Below the pieces are notes generated by a model that was not told where the DNA came from, did no database searches, and saw only the letters and a list, made by a program, of their open reading frames with translations. Positions 17,491 to 26,168 of a stretch of DNA of 64,000 nucleotides are shown here, piece by piece. The stretch spans positions 1,561,001-1,625,000 of the forward strand of contig NZ_CP149510.1 of assembly GCF_040126305.1 (NCBI RefSeq), written 5' to 3'. A program made the translations under genes and the position numbers. Every line of letters starts with the position of its first letter. Position 1 is the stretch's first letter. Source of the DNA: Pararhizobium sp. A13. GTDB taxonomy: Bacteria > Pseudomonadota > Alphaproteobacteria > Rhizobiales > Rhizobiaceae.

Positions 17491-17733
17491 TCACCGGCCG
17501 ATCAGTGCCTCCTGCTCGCAAACGCGGCCAGCTGAGGCGGCAATGATCGCCAGCACGCAGCCGTCGGGAGCGCGCACATGCACTTTCAGCGACCGGTAGT
17601 CGGCGTCGCGGCCGATCTTGTCGGCGATCCTCTGTCCGTAATAGACGGCCGACCCGTCATCGAAATGATCGACTCCGTCCTCATCGACGACCTGCTCGCC
17701 GTCCCAGTGCAAATCGAAGAAATAGTGCTGCAT
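17491..17733 (-). CDS. DUF6894-type small protein (copy 1)
   Basis: This 80-residue protein starts MQHYFFDLHWDGE and continues DEDGVDHFDDGSAVYYG. The N-terminal YFFDLH, early acidic motif and length match the small DUF6894-type proteins that are numerous in rhizobia. Function is unknown. It is about 80% identical by eye to the product at 20516-20758, and the similarity extends into the upstream DNA. ATG 17733 is chosen because both copies share this N-terminus; an upstream start at 17784 is possible. Confidence 0.7.
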   Translation of the reverse strand: MQHYFFDLHWDGEQVVDEDGVDHFDDGSAVYYGQRIADKIGRDADYRSLKVHVRAPDGCVLAIIAASAGRVCEQEALIGR

Positions 17734-17887
17734 GCCGCTGCCCCAAGCCCCTGCGCCGCCGGAGATTTCTCCGGTTTGTTCCACAATCGGGAAGATAGGG
17801 CATTGTGTTGGAATACAGGCTGAATTGGGCGTTCACCATGCATTCAGCTGACACGGCCCGGTCGATGCGAAGGGGTGCCCTGCAGCG

Positions 17888-18934
17888 TTACGAGGCTGAC
17901 GGCAACGGCCGGCCACCACCGGCAAAAGCGCTTCTCGGAACCCTGGTCAAATTCGAGAGAAACTGCCGCGCGCATTCGCTCCAGCTGAAGGTCAGCGCCT
18001 TTTGTCGCGCCTCTTCCCGCGACAATGTAAGCGCATCGAGCGCTGCCTGCCGCAGATCGCCGGACAGGACGCCGCCGCCCTCGCCCAGGATGTCGTTCGG
18101 CGCGGTGACCGGAAAGGCGGCAACGGGACAGCCGCTCGCCAGCGCCTCCAGAATGACGTTGCCGAAGGTATCGACACGGCTCGGGAAGACGAAGACATCC
18201 GCGGAGGCATAGATCGTCGCGAGTTCCGTTCCCATGCGCCGCCCCAGGAAATGCACCTGCGGATATTTTTGCCGCAGCAGGGCGAGATCCGGTCCATCGC
18301 CGACGACAACCTTGCTGCCGGGCAGGTCGAGGTCGAGGAAGGCCGGAAGGTTCTTTTCCACGGCCACCCGTCCGACGTTCAGGAAAATCGGGCGGGGGAA
18401 GGGCAGATTCTGGCGGCGCGCCGGATCGAACTGCACCGTGTCGACGCCGCGTGTCCATCGCTTGATGTTGTGAAAACCGCGCGCCGCCATTTCCGTACCG
18501 AGCGACGCGGTCGCGACCATCATGCCATTGCCGGAATTGTGAAACTGGCGCAGCCACCAGTAGCTCCAGTCTTCCGGAATGGGCAATCGCGCGCTGACGA
18601 ACTCGGGAAAGCGCGTGTGGTAGCTCGTTGTGAACGGCAACCCCCTGCGCAGACAGATGCCGCGCGCCACAAGGCCGAGCGGCCCTTCCGTGGCGATATG
18701 GATATAGTCGGGCGCCAGCGCATCGATCTCTTTTGCCACCTGCCGCCGGGTCGGAAGTGCCAGCCGGATATCGGAATAGAAAGGGAGCGGAAAGGTGGCG
18801 AACCTCTCCGGCGTCAGGAAATCAATGGCGATCCCCTGTTCCTTCACCGATCGGGCAAGTTCATCGAGGGTGCGGACAACACCGTTGACCTGCGGATGCC
18901 AGGCATCGGTGACAACAAGAACGGTCTTTTTCAT
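17888..18934 (-). CDS. Glycosyltransferase family 4 (GT-B fold)
   Basis: This 348-residue protein has the GT-B pattern of GT4 enzymes: N-terminal VNGVVRTLDEL (Gly-rich acceptor-side loop), NVGRVAVEKNLPAFL, and the EX7E-like region FPSRVDTFGNVILEALASG, where the first Glu is Asp. The closest types are bacterial glycolipid alpha-mannosyl- or glucosyltransferases. Donor and acceptor are not determined. ATG 18934 gives MKKTVLVV, with AGGGG upstream; an earlier start at 18961 adds only low-quality residues. It lies in the accessory patch between frk and pgi, and a degenerate copy of its tail sits at 16867-16944. Confidence 0.85.
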   Translation of the reverse strand: MKKTVLVVTDAWHPQVNGVVRTLDELARSVKEQGIAIDFLTPERFATFPLPFYSDIRLALPTRRQVAKEIDALAPDYIHIATEGPLGLVARGICLRRGLPFTTSYHTRFPEFVSARLPIPEDWSYWWLRQFHNSGNGMMVATASLGTEMAARGFHNIKRWTRGVDTVQFDPARRQNLPFPRPIFLNVGRVAVEKNLPAFLDLDLPGSKVVVGDGPDLALLRQKYPQVHFLGRRMGTELATIYASADVFVFPSRVDTFGNVILEALASGCPVAAFPVTAPNDILGEGGGVLSGDLRQAALDALTLSREEARQKALTFSWSECARQFLSNLTRVPRSAFAGGGRPLPSAS

Positions 18935-19087
18935 AGTGGCCCCTGGACGCGGCTCTGCCATGTCTGGCGGAGCACCGGCTGACGATCGAATCGACTGGCG
19001 GCTGCCATGAGGGCTCTTTGATCATGATTTGATGACAGGCAGATGATTGGCTGTGCCGGGCGCGATGGCGCCCGGCCAGTGCCGATG

Positions 19088-19441
19088 CTAGCTCGCGCTG
19101 AGGGTAGGGAGCACGAGGTCTCCGACCTCGTAGATGTGAAATTCGCTTTTCGACACGGCATCCAGAGACTTGAATTTTTCGACGAAGACTGGATCCGAGA
19201 AAAACTCGTCGACATTGTCGGCGCTGTGGATCGCCTCGATGTTCACGACGGTTTTGCCGTCGGTGCTTTTCGACAGGTTGCTCCAGAGAAAGCCTGCCTT
19301 GCGTTCGGCGACATAGTGGACGACGTCCTGTATGATTTGGAATGCCTCATCCTGTTTGCCGGGGTGGGCATGGATGACGTTCACGATGAACACGGTTGGC
19401 TGGGGAGAGAGTTGAAATTCGGCCTTGAGGGAATGAGTCAC
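19088..19441 (-). CDS. Antibiotic biosynthesis monooxygenase-like protein
   Basis: This 117-residue protein fits the ABM / dimeric alpha-beta barrel family: an N-terminal FIVNVIHAHPGKQDEAFQI strand-helix, then FLWSNLSKSTDGKTVVNIEAIHS. Such proteins are small oxygenases or quinone- or haem-handling enzymes; many have no known role. The GTG start at 19441 has GGAG five bases upstream. It is divergent from a LysR gene with 130 bases between the starts, a typical regulator-target layout. Confidence 0.75.
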   Translation of the reverse strand: MTHSLKAEFQLSPQPTVFIVNVIHAHPGKQDEAFQIIQDVVHYVAERKAGFLWSNLSKSTDGKTVVNIEAIHSADNVDEFFSDPVFVEKFKSLDAVSKSEFHIYEVGDLVLPTLSAS

Positions 19442-19465
19442 GTTATCTCCATCTGCAAAACGATT

Positions 19466-19481
19466 GGCGGAATATGCCGCC
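19466..19481. promoter_or_regulatory. Candidate LysR operator in the divergent ABM/LysR region
   Basis: GGCGG and CCGCC arms flank ATAT as an almost perfect 16-base inverted repeat, 24 bases before the ABM start. LysR-type regulators often bind such interrupted palindromes between divergent genes. The evidence is position and symmetry only. Confidence 0.4.
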
Positions 19482-19571
19482 GGGACGAAACTTAATTCGC
19501 GACGATGGCTGAAAAAATGGGCTATGGCTCCGTTGATAGCGGACATGGAGATCCGCAATGGAGCGCCTGTC

Positions 19572-20459
19572 ATGGAAAACATCGGTTCCTTGAATGTGTT
19601 CATGGTGGTGGCGGAAACGCGCAGTTTTGTTGGAGCTGGCGAAGCTCTGGGGATCTCGTCGTCTGCTGTCGGCAAGGCAATGGCCCGTCTCGAGAAGAGG
19701 CTTGGTGTCCGCCTGTTTCACCGCAGTACGCGCAGCATCGCGATCACCGCGGAGGGAACCATGTTCCTTGAGCGCTGCCGCCGGATTTTTTCCGAGATAG
19801 AAGCAGCCGAGCAGGAACTGTCGCAAACCCTTGCTGCGCCGCGCGGACGCCTTCGCGTCAGCCTGCCGCTCGCCGGAATGCTGTTCATGCCGGCGATCAC
19901 GAAATTCATGCGCTCATTCCCGGAGGTTTCCATCGACCTTGATTTCACGGATCGCCTGGTCGATGTGATCGAGGAGGGTTTTGACGCCGTGGTTCGAACT
20001 GGAGACGTTACCGACAGCCGCCTGATGATGCGGACTTTGGGAAAATTCTCTCATCGTGTCGTCGGAGCGAAAGAATACTTCACCCGCTTCGGAATTCCGG
20101 AAAAGCCGCAGGACCTGTCGGCGCATATCTGTCTTCACCACAAATATCCATCATCCGGGAAGCTCGAACGCTGGCCTCTGAGACATGATCCAGGCAAGGG
20201 GAAATTGGAACTGCCCGTGTCATCGATGGCAAGCACGCTCGAGCCGCTGGTCAGCATGGCAGAGCACGGGCTTGGCCTTGCCTGTCTGCCGCTCTTCACG
20301 ATCCACGATCAGATCGCGGAGGGAAAGCTCGTTCCGGTTCTGGCCGATCATATAGAGGACGTCGGCGAGTTTCGCATTCTATGGCCATCCAGCCGGCATC
20401 TGGCACCGAAAATACAGGCGTTCGTCACGTTCATGGGCGAAAACCTGTTTCGCGCATGA
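19572..20459 (+). CDS. LysR-family transcriptional regulator
   Basis: This 295-residue protein has an N-terminal winged helix (SFVGAGEALGISSSAVGKAMARLEKRLGVRLFHRSTR) and a C-terminal periplasmic-binding-like effector domain. The DNA-binding segment and length are standard. ATG 19572 gives MENIGSLNVF and follows GGAG at about 8 bases; the frame is open to 19464. It probably regulates the divergent monooxygenase-like gene and itself. Confidence 0.9.
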   Translation: MENIGSLNVFMVVAETRSFVGAGEALGISSSAVGKAMARLEKRLGVRLFHRSTRSIAITAEGTMFLERCRRIFSEIEAAEQELSQTLAAPRGRLRVSLPLAGMLFMPAITKFMRSFPEVSIDLDFTDRLVDVIEEGFDAVVRTGDVTDSRLMMRTLGKFSHRVVGAKEYFTRFGIPEKPQDLSAHICLHHKYPSSGKLERWPLRHDPGKGKLELPVSSMASTLEPLVSMAEHGLGLACLPLFTIHDQIAEGKLVPVLADHIEDVGEFRILWPSSRHLAPKIQAFVTFMGENLFRA

Positions 20460-20515
20460 CGTGCTGGGACGCGCGAATGTGCTGTTGACAAGTTCATCGG
20501 GTTTCGCGTGACCTG

Positions 20516-20758
20516 TCACCGTCCGATCAGCGCCACCTGTTCGCCAGCGCGTCCACTCGAGGCTGCGACGATCGCGAGTACGGAGCCGTCCAGGGAGCGG
20601 ACATGCACCTTCAGCGACTTGTAGTCGGCGTCGCGACCGATCTTGTCTGCGATTCTCTGCCCGTAATAGACGGCTGATCCCACGTCGAAATGATCGACGC
20701 CGTCTTCGTCGACGACCCGTTCAGCGGCGAAGTGCAAATCGAAGAAATAGTGTTCCAC
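20516..20758 (-). CDS. DUF6894-type small protein (copy 2)
   Basis: This 80-residue protein (MEHYFFDLHFAAE ... DEDGVDHFDVGSAVYYG) is the close paralogue of the product at 17491-17733. Coding sequence and about 100 bases of upstream DNA are alike in the two copies. Both are on the minus strand, about 3.0 kb apart, enclosing the GT4, ABM and LysR genes. A perfect 15-bp palindrome lies 79 bases upstream of the start. Function is unknown. Confidence 0.7.
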   Translation of the reverse strand: MEHYFFDLHFAAERVVDEDGVDHFDVGSAVYYGQRIADKIGRDADYKSLKVHVRSLDGSVLAIVAASSGRAGEQVALIGR

Positions 20759-20836
20759 GCCGATGCCCCGAACCCTTGCGTCGCCGGAGATCTCTCCGGC
20801 TTGCGGACGCAGTTTCAGGAATATCGCATTGTATCC

Positions 20837-20871
20837 GAATACAGGCTGAATTGGGTATTCAGCCTGTATTC
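20837..20871. repeat. Perfect 15-bp inverted repeat upstream of DUF6894 copy 2
   Basis: Arms 20837-20851 and 20857-20871 are exact reverse complements around TGGGT. The left arm recurs exactly at 17811-17825 before the other DUF6894 copy, but there the second arm is lost. It lies between pgi (3' end at 20901) and the DUF6894 gene. It could be an operator, a hairpin that ends pgi transcription (no T-run is visible), or a mobile repeat. Confidence 0.7.
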
Positions 20872-20900
20872 ATCGATGTCTGATGAGACAGTGCCGAAGG

Positions 20901-22541
20901 CTATTTCCCAGCCTTGAGCAAGGCCGCGACGAGCCCAGCCGTCGAGCTGTCATGCCCCTCGGCACTCTCCTTGCCCTCGACCACCGGCAAAAGACCCGTC
21001 GCCAGTTCCTTGCCGAGTTCGACGCCCCACTGATCGAAGGAGTTGATGTTGAACAGGGCGCCCTCGACGAAGACGCGGTGTTCGTAGATCGCGATCAGGC
21101 GGCCGAAGGTGAAGGGGGTCATCTTGTCGTAGACGAAGGTCAGCGACGGGCGGTTGCCGGTGAAGACGCGGTGCGGCGCGATGCGGTCGATGAAGGCTGC
21201 GTCCTGGCCCTTGGCCGCCATCTGGGCCCTGGCTTCCTCCAGCGTGCGGCCCTTCATCAGCGCCTCCGACTGCGCCAGGCAGTTGGCCATCAGGAGCTGG
21301 TGCTGGTGGCGCAGGTCCTTTTCATGGCCATTGGCGGCGATCAGGAATTCGGCCGGGATGATGCTCGTGCCCTGGTGGATCAGCTGGTAGAAGGCGTGCT
21401 GGCCGTTGGTGCCGGGTTCACCCCAGACGACCGGGCCGGAATTGCCTTCGACCGGCGTACCGTCGAGCGTCACGCCCTTGCCGTTCGATTCCATGTCGAG
21501 CTGCTGCAGATAGGCCGGAAAGCGCGACAGGCGCTGATCGTAGGGCAGGATGGCGCGGGTCGCGTAGTCGAGCACGTTGCGGTGATAGAATCCCAGAAGG
21601 CCAAGCAGCATCGGGATGTTTTCGCGCACGGGTGCCGTGCGGAAATGGTTGTCGATCGCGTGCGCCCCGGCGAGAAACTCGCCGAACTTCTCCTTGCCGA
21701 TGGCGATCATCAGCGGCAGGCCGATGGCCGACCAGATCGAATAGCGGCCACCGACCCAGTCCCAGAAACCGAAGATCCGGTCGCTGTCGATGCCGAAGGC
21801 GGCGACCTTGTCGAGGGCGGTGGAGACCGCGCAGAAATGGTTGGCGACCGCCTTTTCGCCGAGCTTCTCGGCGATGAAGGCGCGGGCCGTCGCCGCATTG
21901 GTCATCGTCTCGATGGTGGTGAAGGTCTTCGAGGCGACGATGAACAGCGAGGTCTCGGCATCGAGAAGCTTCAGCGTGTCGGCGATATGGGCGCCATCGA
22001 TGTTGGAAACGAAATGCAGGCGCGGACCGTCATGATCGGGCGCCAAGGCCAGCGTCGCCATGACCGGGCCGAGGTCGGAGCCGCCGATGCCGATGTTGAC
22101 GACGTCGGTGATCTTCTTGCCCGTCGCGCCCTTCAGCGCGCCCGAGCGGATGCCGTCGGAAAAGACGCCCATGGCGTCGAGCACCGCGTTGACATCCGGC
22201 ATCACGTCGCGGCCGTCGACGATGACCGGCGTGTTGGAGCGGTTGCGCAGCGCCGTGTGCAGAACGGCGCGGCCTTCGGTGATGTTGATGGTCTCGCCGG
22301 CAAACATCGCATTGCGCTTTTCCGCGACCTTTGCAGCCTTTGCGAGTGCCTCCAGACCGTCCAGCACCCTGTCGTTGACGGCGCATTTCGAATAGTCGAA
22401 CAGCATGTCGTCGAGCGTCACGCTGTATTTGGAGAAGCGCTTGGGATCGCCGGCGAAGGCGGCCCGGATATCGGTCGCTTTGGTGTCGGTGACGGTGGAT
22501 TTCAGTTGGCTGACAAGCGCGGTGGTGGCGGGCGCGTTCAT
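20901..22541 (-). CDS. pgi: Glucose-6-phosphate isomerase
   Basis: This 546-residue enzyme has the PGI patterns [26 protein letters not shown] and [14 protein letters not shown]. It interconverts glucose 6-phosphate and fructose 6-phosphate. The length is normal. It runs in the same direction as fadD with a 122-base gap. Together with frk it links fructose uptake to the Entner-Doudoroff and pentose-phosphate routes. Confidence 0.96.
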   Translation of the reverse strand: MNAPATTALVSQLKSTVTDTKATDIRAAFAGDPKRFSKYSVTLDDMLFDYSKCAVNDRVLDGLEALAKAAKVAEKRNAMFAGETINITEGRAVLHTALRNRSNTPVIVDGRDVMPDVNAVLDAMGVFSDGIRSGALKGATGKKITDVVNIGIGGSDLGPVMATLALAPDHDGPRLHFVSNIDGAHIADTLKLLDAETSLFIVASKTFTTIETMTNAATARAFIAEKLGEKAVANHFCAVSTALDKVAAFGIDSDRIFGFWDWVGGRYSIWSAIGLPLMIAIGKEKFGEFLAGAHAIDNHFRTAPVRENIPMLLGLLGFYHRNVLDYATRAILPYDQRLSRFPAYLQQLDMESNGKGVTLDGTPVEGNSGPVVWGEPGTNGQHAFYQLIHQGTSIIPAEFLIAANGHEKDLRHQHQLLMANCLAQSEALMKGRTLEEARAQMAAKGQDAAFIDRIAPHRVFTGNRPSLTFVYDKMTPFTFGRLIAIYEHRVFVEGALFNINSFDQWGVELGKELATGLLPVVEGKESAEGHDSSTAGLVAALLKAGK

Positions 22542-22663
22542 GGCGAGGGCTCCTTGCGTCGCGGATGGGTCGCGATAGCTAGTCGCTTTGGCCCCCGCAA
22601 ATCAAGCCTGTCCTGTCGCAAACGGCAAAAAAGCCTGCGCTTTTTAAATGGATTTAAATGCCC

Positions 22664-24364
22664 TCAGCCGCGCAGGTCCTTGCGCAGGATCTTGCCGACA
22701 TTCGACTTCGGCAGTTCGGTTCTGAACTCCACGAATTTCGGCCGCTTGTAGTTTGTCAAGTTGGCCGCGCAATGCGCCTTGACGGCTGCTTCGGTGAGAT
22801 CGGGATCCCTCTTGACGACGAAAAGCTTCACCGCCTCGCCGGAGTGTTGATCGGGCACACCGATGGCGGCGCATTCGAGAATGCCGGCAAGGGTCATCGC
22901 CACTTCCTCGATCTCGTTGGGGAAGACATTGAAGCCGGAGACGAGGATCATGTCCTTCTTGCGGTCGACGATCTTGACCAGGCCTTGCGCATTCATGAAG
23001 CCGATATCGCCGGACCGGAAGAAGCCGTCCGACGAGATGGCCTTGGCGGTTTCATCCGGCCGCTGCCAGTAGCCGGCCATGACCTGCGGGCCGCGGATAC
23101 AGATTTCGCCGATATCGCCGAGCGGCAGCGTATTGCCGGCCTCGTCGCGGATTTCGACCTCGGTCGAGGGCAGGGGCAGGCCGATGGTTCCGGTGAATTC
23201 GGTGCCGTCCAGCCGGTTGGCCGTGGCGACCGGCGATGTCTCCGACAGGCCATAGCCTTCCTTGATCGGGCAGCCGGTCATCGTCTCCCAGCGCTCGGCA
23301 ACAGGCCGCTGCACGGCCATGCCGCCGCCGAAGGTCAGCGCCAGATCGGAAAAATCGAGTTTCTGGAATTCGGCATTGTTCATCAGCGCATTGAACAGCG
23401 TATTCAGGCCCGGGAAGATATTCACCTTGTACTTCGCCAGTTCCTTGACGAAGGCCGGGATGTCGCGCGGATTGGGGATCAGGATGTTCTGTCCGCCGGT
23501 GCTGAGGCCCATCAGCGAATTCACGGTCAGCGCGAAGATATGGTAGAGCGGCAACGCGCAGAGGAACACCAGATGATCCGGCCGCTTCTTGTTGAGGAAG
23601 GCCGTTTCCAGCCAGAGACCCATCTGGGCCATGTTGGCAAGAAGATTGGAGTGGGTGAGCGTCGCCCCCTTGGAGACACCGGTCGTGCCGCCGGTATATT
23701 GCAGGAAGGCAACATCGCCCGGCTTGACATCGACCTTGTTCAGGGGCGCGCCCGCGCCCTTAGCCAAAACAGCCTTGAAGGACAGATGGCCGGGCAGCGA
23801 CCAGGCAGGCACCAGCTTCTTGACCTTGCGCACGACGATGTTGACGATCAGGCCCTTGAGGCCGAGAAGATCGCCCATGGTGGCGACGACGATGTGCTTG
23901 AGGTCGGTGCGCACGGCCACCTGCTCGACGGTATGGGCAAAGTTTTCCAGCACGAAGATCGCCTTGGCGCCCGAATCCTTCAGCTGGTGTTCGAGCTCGC
24001 GCGGCGTATAGAGCGGATTGACGTTCACGACGGCAAAGCCGGCGCGCAGGATACCGTAGACGATCACCGGGTTCTGCAGGATGTTCGGCATCATCACGGC
24101 AACGCGGTCGCCCTTGGCCAGGCCGGTGGATTGCAGCCAGGCACCGATCTTCCGGCTCTCGGCGTCGAGTTCGGCGAAGGTCAGCGTCTTGCCCATGCAG
24201 GTGAACGCAGGGCGCGCGGCGTATGTCACGCAGGATTGTGCGAAGAGTTCGCCGATGGAGTTATAGGGCGAAGGCGAGATTTCCGCGGGCATGCCCGGCG
24301 GATAGGACTGCAGCCAGGGCTTGGCGGCTTGGGGTCCGGGCGTCTGAATCAATGTGTCCGGCAT
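22664..24364 (-). CDS. fadD: Long-chain fatty acid-CoA ligase
   Basis: This protein of about 566 residues is of the AMP-binding (ANL) family: P-loop YTGGTTGVSKGA, GYGLSETSP, and the C-terminal hinge DRKKDMILVSGFNVFP. It activates fatty acids with ATP and CoA. ATG 24364 has GGGAGAGA upstream; an open frame to 24544 lacks family similarity. A TATAAT -10 and a CGTAAACGT-containing operator lie about 190 bases upstream, so the leader is long. Confidence 0.93.
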   Translation of the reverse strand: MPDTLIQTPGPQAAKPWLQSYPPGMPAEISPSPYNSIGELFAQSCVTYAARPAFTCMGKTLTFAELDAESRKIGAWLQSTGLAKGDRVAVMMPNILQNPVIVYGILRAGFAVVNVNPLYTPRELEHQLKDSGAKAIFVLENFAHTVEQVAVRTDLKHIVVATMGDLLGLKGLIVNIVVRKVKKLVPAWSLPGHLSFKAVLAKGAGAPLNKVDVKPGDVAFLQYTGGTTGVSKGATLTHSNLLANMAQMGLWLETAFLNKKRPDHLVFLCALPLYHIFALTVNSLMGLSTGGQNILIPNPRDIPAFVKELAKYKVNIFPGLNTLFNALMNNAEFQKLDFSDLALTFGGGMAVQRPVAERWETMTGCPIKEGYGLSETSPVATANRLDGTEFTGTIGLPLPSTEVEIRDEAGNTLPLGDIGEICIRGPQVMAGYWQRPDETAKAISSDGFFRSGDIGFMNAQGLVKIVDRKKDMILVSGFNVFPNEIEEVAMTLAGILECAAIGVPDQHSGEAVKLFVVKRDPDLTEAAVKAHCAANLTNYKRPKFVEFRTELPKSNVGKILRKDLRG

Positions 24365-24767
24365 GGTCTCTCTCCCTGATGCAACTGCCGCCGCGCTGCA
24401 AGACGGCCGCGCGCCGTCTCTCTTTTTTCCGTGCACAACCCTGTCCGAAAATATCTCCGGCTTCCGTTGCGCAGGAGCGAACGATCCCTCCAGATCGCCC
24501 GCCTTGATGAGGATGAAGCTTTTATTTCGCCTCATCAAGTACATTCCGGATTATATAACCTTAACGTAAACGTCAATATCTCGCCGGCTGTTTGGCGACG
24601 CATGGCCAGATTTCGCGGCATGTGCCTTGCAGCAATGTTTTGCGAGCAGGTGCGAAAAAGTATATTGCGTTGCAATAAGTCGAGGCTTCTCTCCCGATTT
24701 CACGCCTTGGCTTTCCATTTCAAGAACCAAATCCTTTGGGGCCGCATGGCTCCGGACAGGCCCATCC
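24365..24767. other. Divergent intergenic region between fadD and the MFS gene
   Basis: About 400 bases without a supported gene. It holds the fadD promoter (a TATAAT -10 on the minus strand at 24550-24555), the operator-like site at 24561-24576 and, further right, the presumed MFS promoter. No RNA gene is recognised. Confidence 0.6.
24561..24576 (-). promoter_or_regulatory. Operator-like site overlapping the fadD promoter
   Basis: On the minus strand this reads TTGACGTTTACGTTAA, containing the CGTAAACGT core (24565-24573 as read on plus). It resembles the inverted ACGT-type sites I recall for LiuR-like MerR regulators of fatty-acid and branched-chain amino-acid degradation. It overlaps TTGACG, a possible -35, with TATAAT 15 bases further on. 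The same core recurs before the nitronate monooxygenase gene. The regulator identity is inference. Confidence 0.5.
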
Positions 24768-25979
24768 ATGTCAGATGACGCTCTCTCTTCCATTCCGGTT
24801 GCCCGTTGGGGCGGCATTTCCAATGCCGAACTTGCGCTGGCGGTCGGCGGTTTCGGCATCGGCACAGGTGAATTTGCCATCATGGGCCTTCTGCCGCAGG
24901 TCGCGGACGATCTTTCCGTTTCAGTCCCCTATGCGGGGCACGTGATCAGCGCCTATGCGATCGGCGTCGTGGTCGGCGCGCCCCTGATCGCCGTCCTGGC
25001 TGCGCGGTTTTCCAGGCACAATGTCCTCATCGCCTTGATGGCCCTGTTTGCACTCGGCAACCTTGCCAGTGCCGTCGCTGGCAGTTTTGGCCTGCTCGTC
25101 GCGGCCCGCTTCCTCGCCGGCCTGCCGCACGGCGCCTATTTCGGGGTTGCCGCCCTCGTCGCCGCCGGCATGGTGGCGCCGCATCAGCGAGCCCGCGCCA
25201 TCGGCCGCGTCATGATGGGGCTGACCGTCGCCACCCTTGTCGGAACGCCGCTTGCCGCCTGGTTCGGCCAGGCGCTCGGCTGGCGCGCTGCCTTTGCCAT
25301 CGTCGGTGCTATCAGCGTGCTCACCGTTGTCCTCACATGGTTTTCCGTGCCGAAGGACCGCGCCAATCCCGCGGCGACGCCACTGAAGGAGCTTGGCGCA
25401 CTTGGCAAAACCCAGGTCTGGCTGACGCTCGGCATCTGCGCCATCGGTTGCGGCGGCATGTTCGCGGTTTTCAGCTATATCACGCCGGCGCTGACGGAAG
25501 TGGCAGGCGTTTCGCTTGGCAGCGTCCCGATCATGCTCTCGGTCTTCGGCGCCGGCATGATTCTCGGCAACATCGTCGGCTCGCGCCTTGCCGATTGGTC
25601 GCTGCTGCCCGCCATCGGCATCGCGCTCGTTTTCAACCTCGTCGCTTACGTGCTGTTCTACTTCACCATGACGACGCCCTGGATGGCTATCGTCAACGTG
25701 CTGTTGATCGGCGGCGGCTTTGCCGTCGTTCCGGGCATCCAGACGCGGCTGATGGATGTGGCGGGCGAGGCTCAGACACTGGCTGCAGCACTCAGTCATT
25801 CCGCTTTCAACCTCGCCAATGCCCTCGGCGCCTGGCTCGGCGGCCTGTCGATCGCGGCTGGATATGGCTGGACTTCGACCGGCCTGGTCGGCGCCATGAT
25901 GTCGGTCGCCGGCATCGGCATCTTCGTGTGGGCCGTCTTCCTCGATCGGTCGAAAGCGGCAAAGGTCGTCCTTCGGTAA
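24768..25979 (+). CDS. MFS transporter (DHA1-type, AraJ/YdhP-like)
   Basis: This 403-residue protein has twelve predicted membrane helices and the drug:proton antiporter-1 pattern: an N-terminal GIGTGEFAIMGLLPQVADDL and the GLPHGAYFGVAALVAAGMV motif of the AraJ/YdhP subgroup. The substrate is unknown; sugars and drugs are both reported for relatives. ATG 24768 is chosen because the preceding open frame is not protein-like. It is divergent from fadD. Confidence 0.87.
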   Translation: MSDDALSSIPVARWGGISNAELALAVGGFGIGTGEFAIMGLLPQVADDLSVSVPYAGHVISAYAIGVVVGAPLIAVLAARFSRHNVLIALMALFALGNLASAVAGSFGLLVAARFLAGLPHGAYFGVAALVAAGMVAPHQRARAIGRVMMGLTVATLVGTPLAAWFGQALGWRAAFAIVGAISVLTVVLTWFSVPKDRANPAATPLKELGALGKTQVWLTLGICAIGCGGMFAVFSYITPALTEVAGVSLGSVPIMLSVFGAGMILGNIVGSRLADWSLLPAIGIALVFNLVAYVLFYFTMTTPWMAIVNVLLIGGGFAVVPGIQTRLMDVAGEAQTLAAALSHSAFNLANALGAWLGGLSIAAGYGWTSTGLVGAMMSVAGIGIFVWAVFLDRSKAAKVVLR

Positions 25980-26168
25980 TGAAACGCTGCAATTTCGAGT
26001 GTTTCCGCGGTCGTTTCCCCGGCTGAAATTCGATTGTCATCCACTTGTGTTGACCATGCGCTCATACTTGCCTATGGCGCGTGTTTTCAGGCCCGCCGGA
26101 AACATGCGGAAACATGTGGCAAGCCGCGAGTTTTGCTGTCATCTTGACGACATGTGGAGGAATGCTTT

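Noticed and set aside
20883..22751. Very long open frame on plus opposite pgi
   Set aside because: It is the antisense shadow of pgi, with composition typical of GC-rich antisense frames.
22658..24379. Long open frame on plus opposite fadD
   Set aside because: Antisense shadow of fadD; no start site and no family-like residues.
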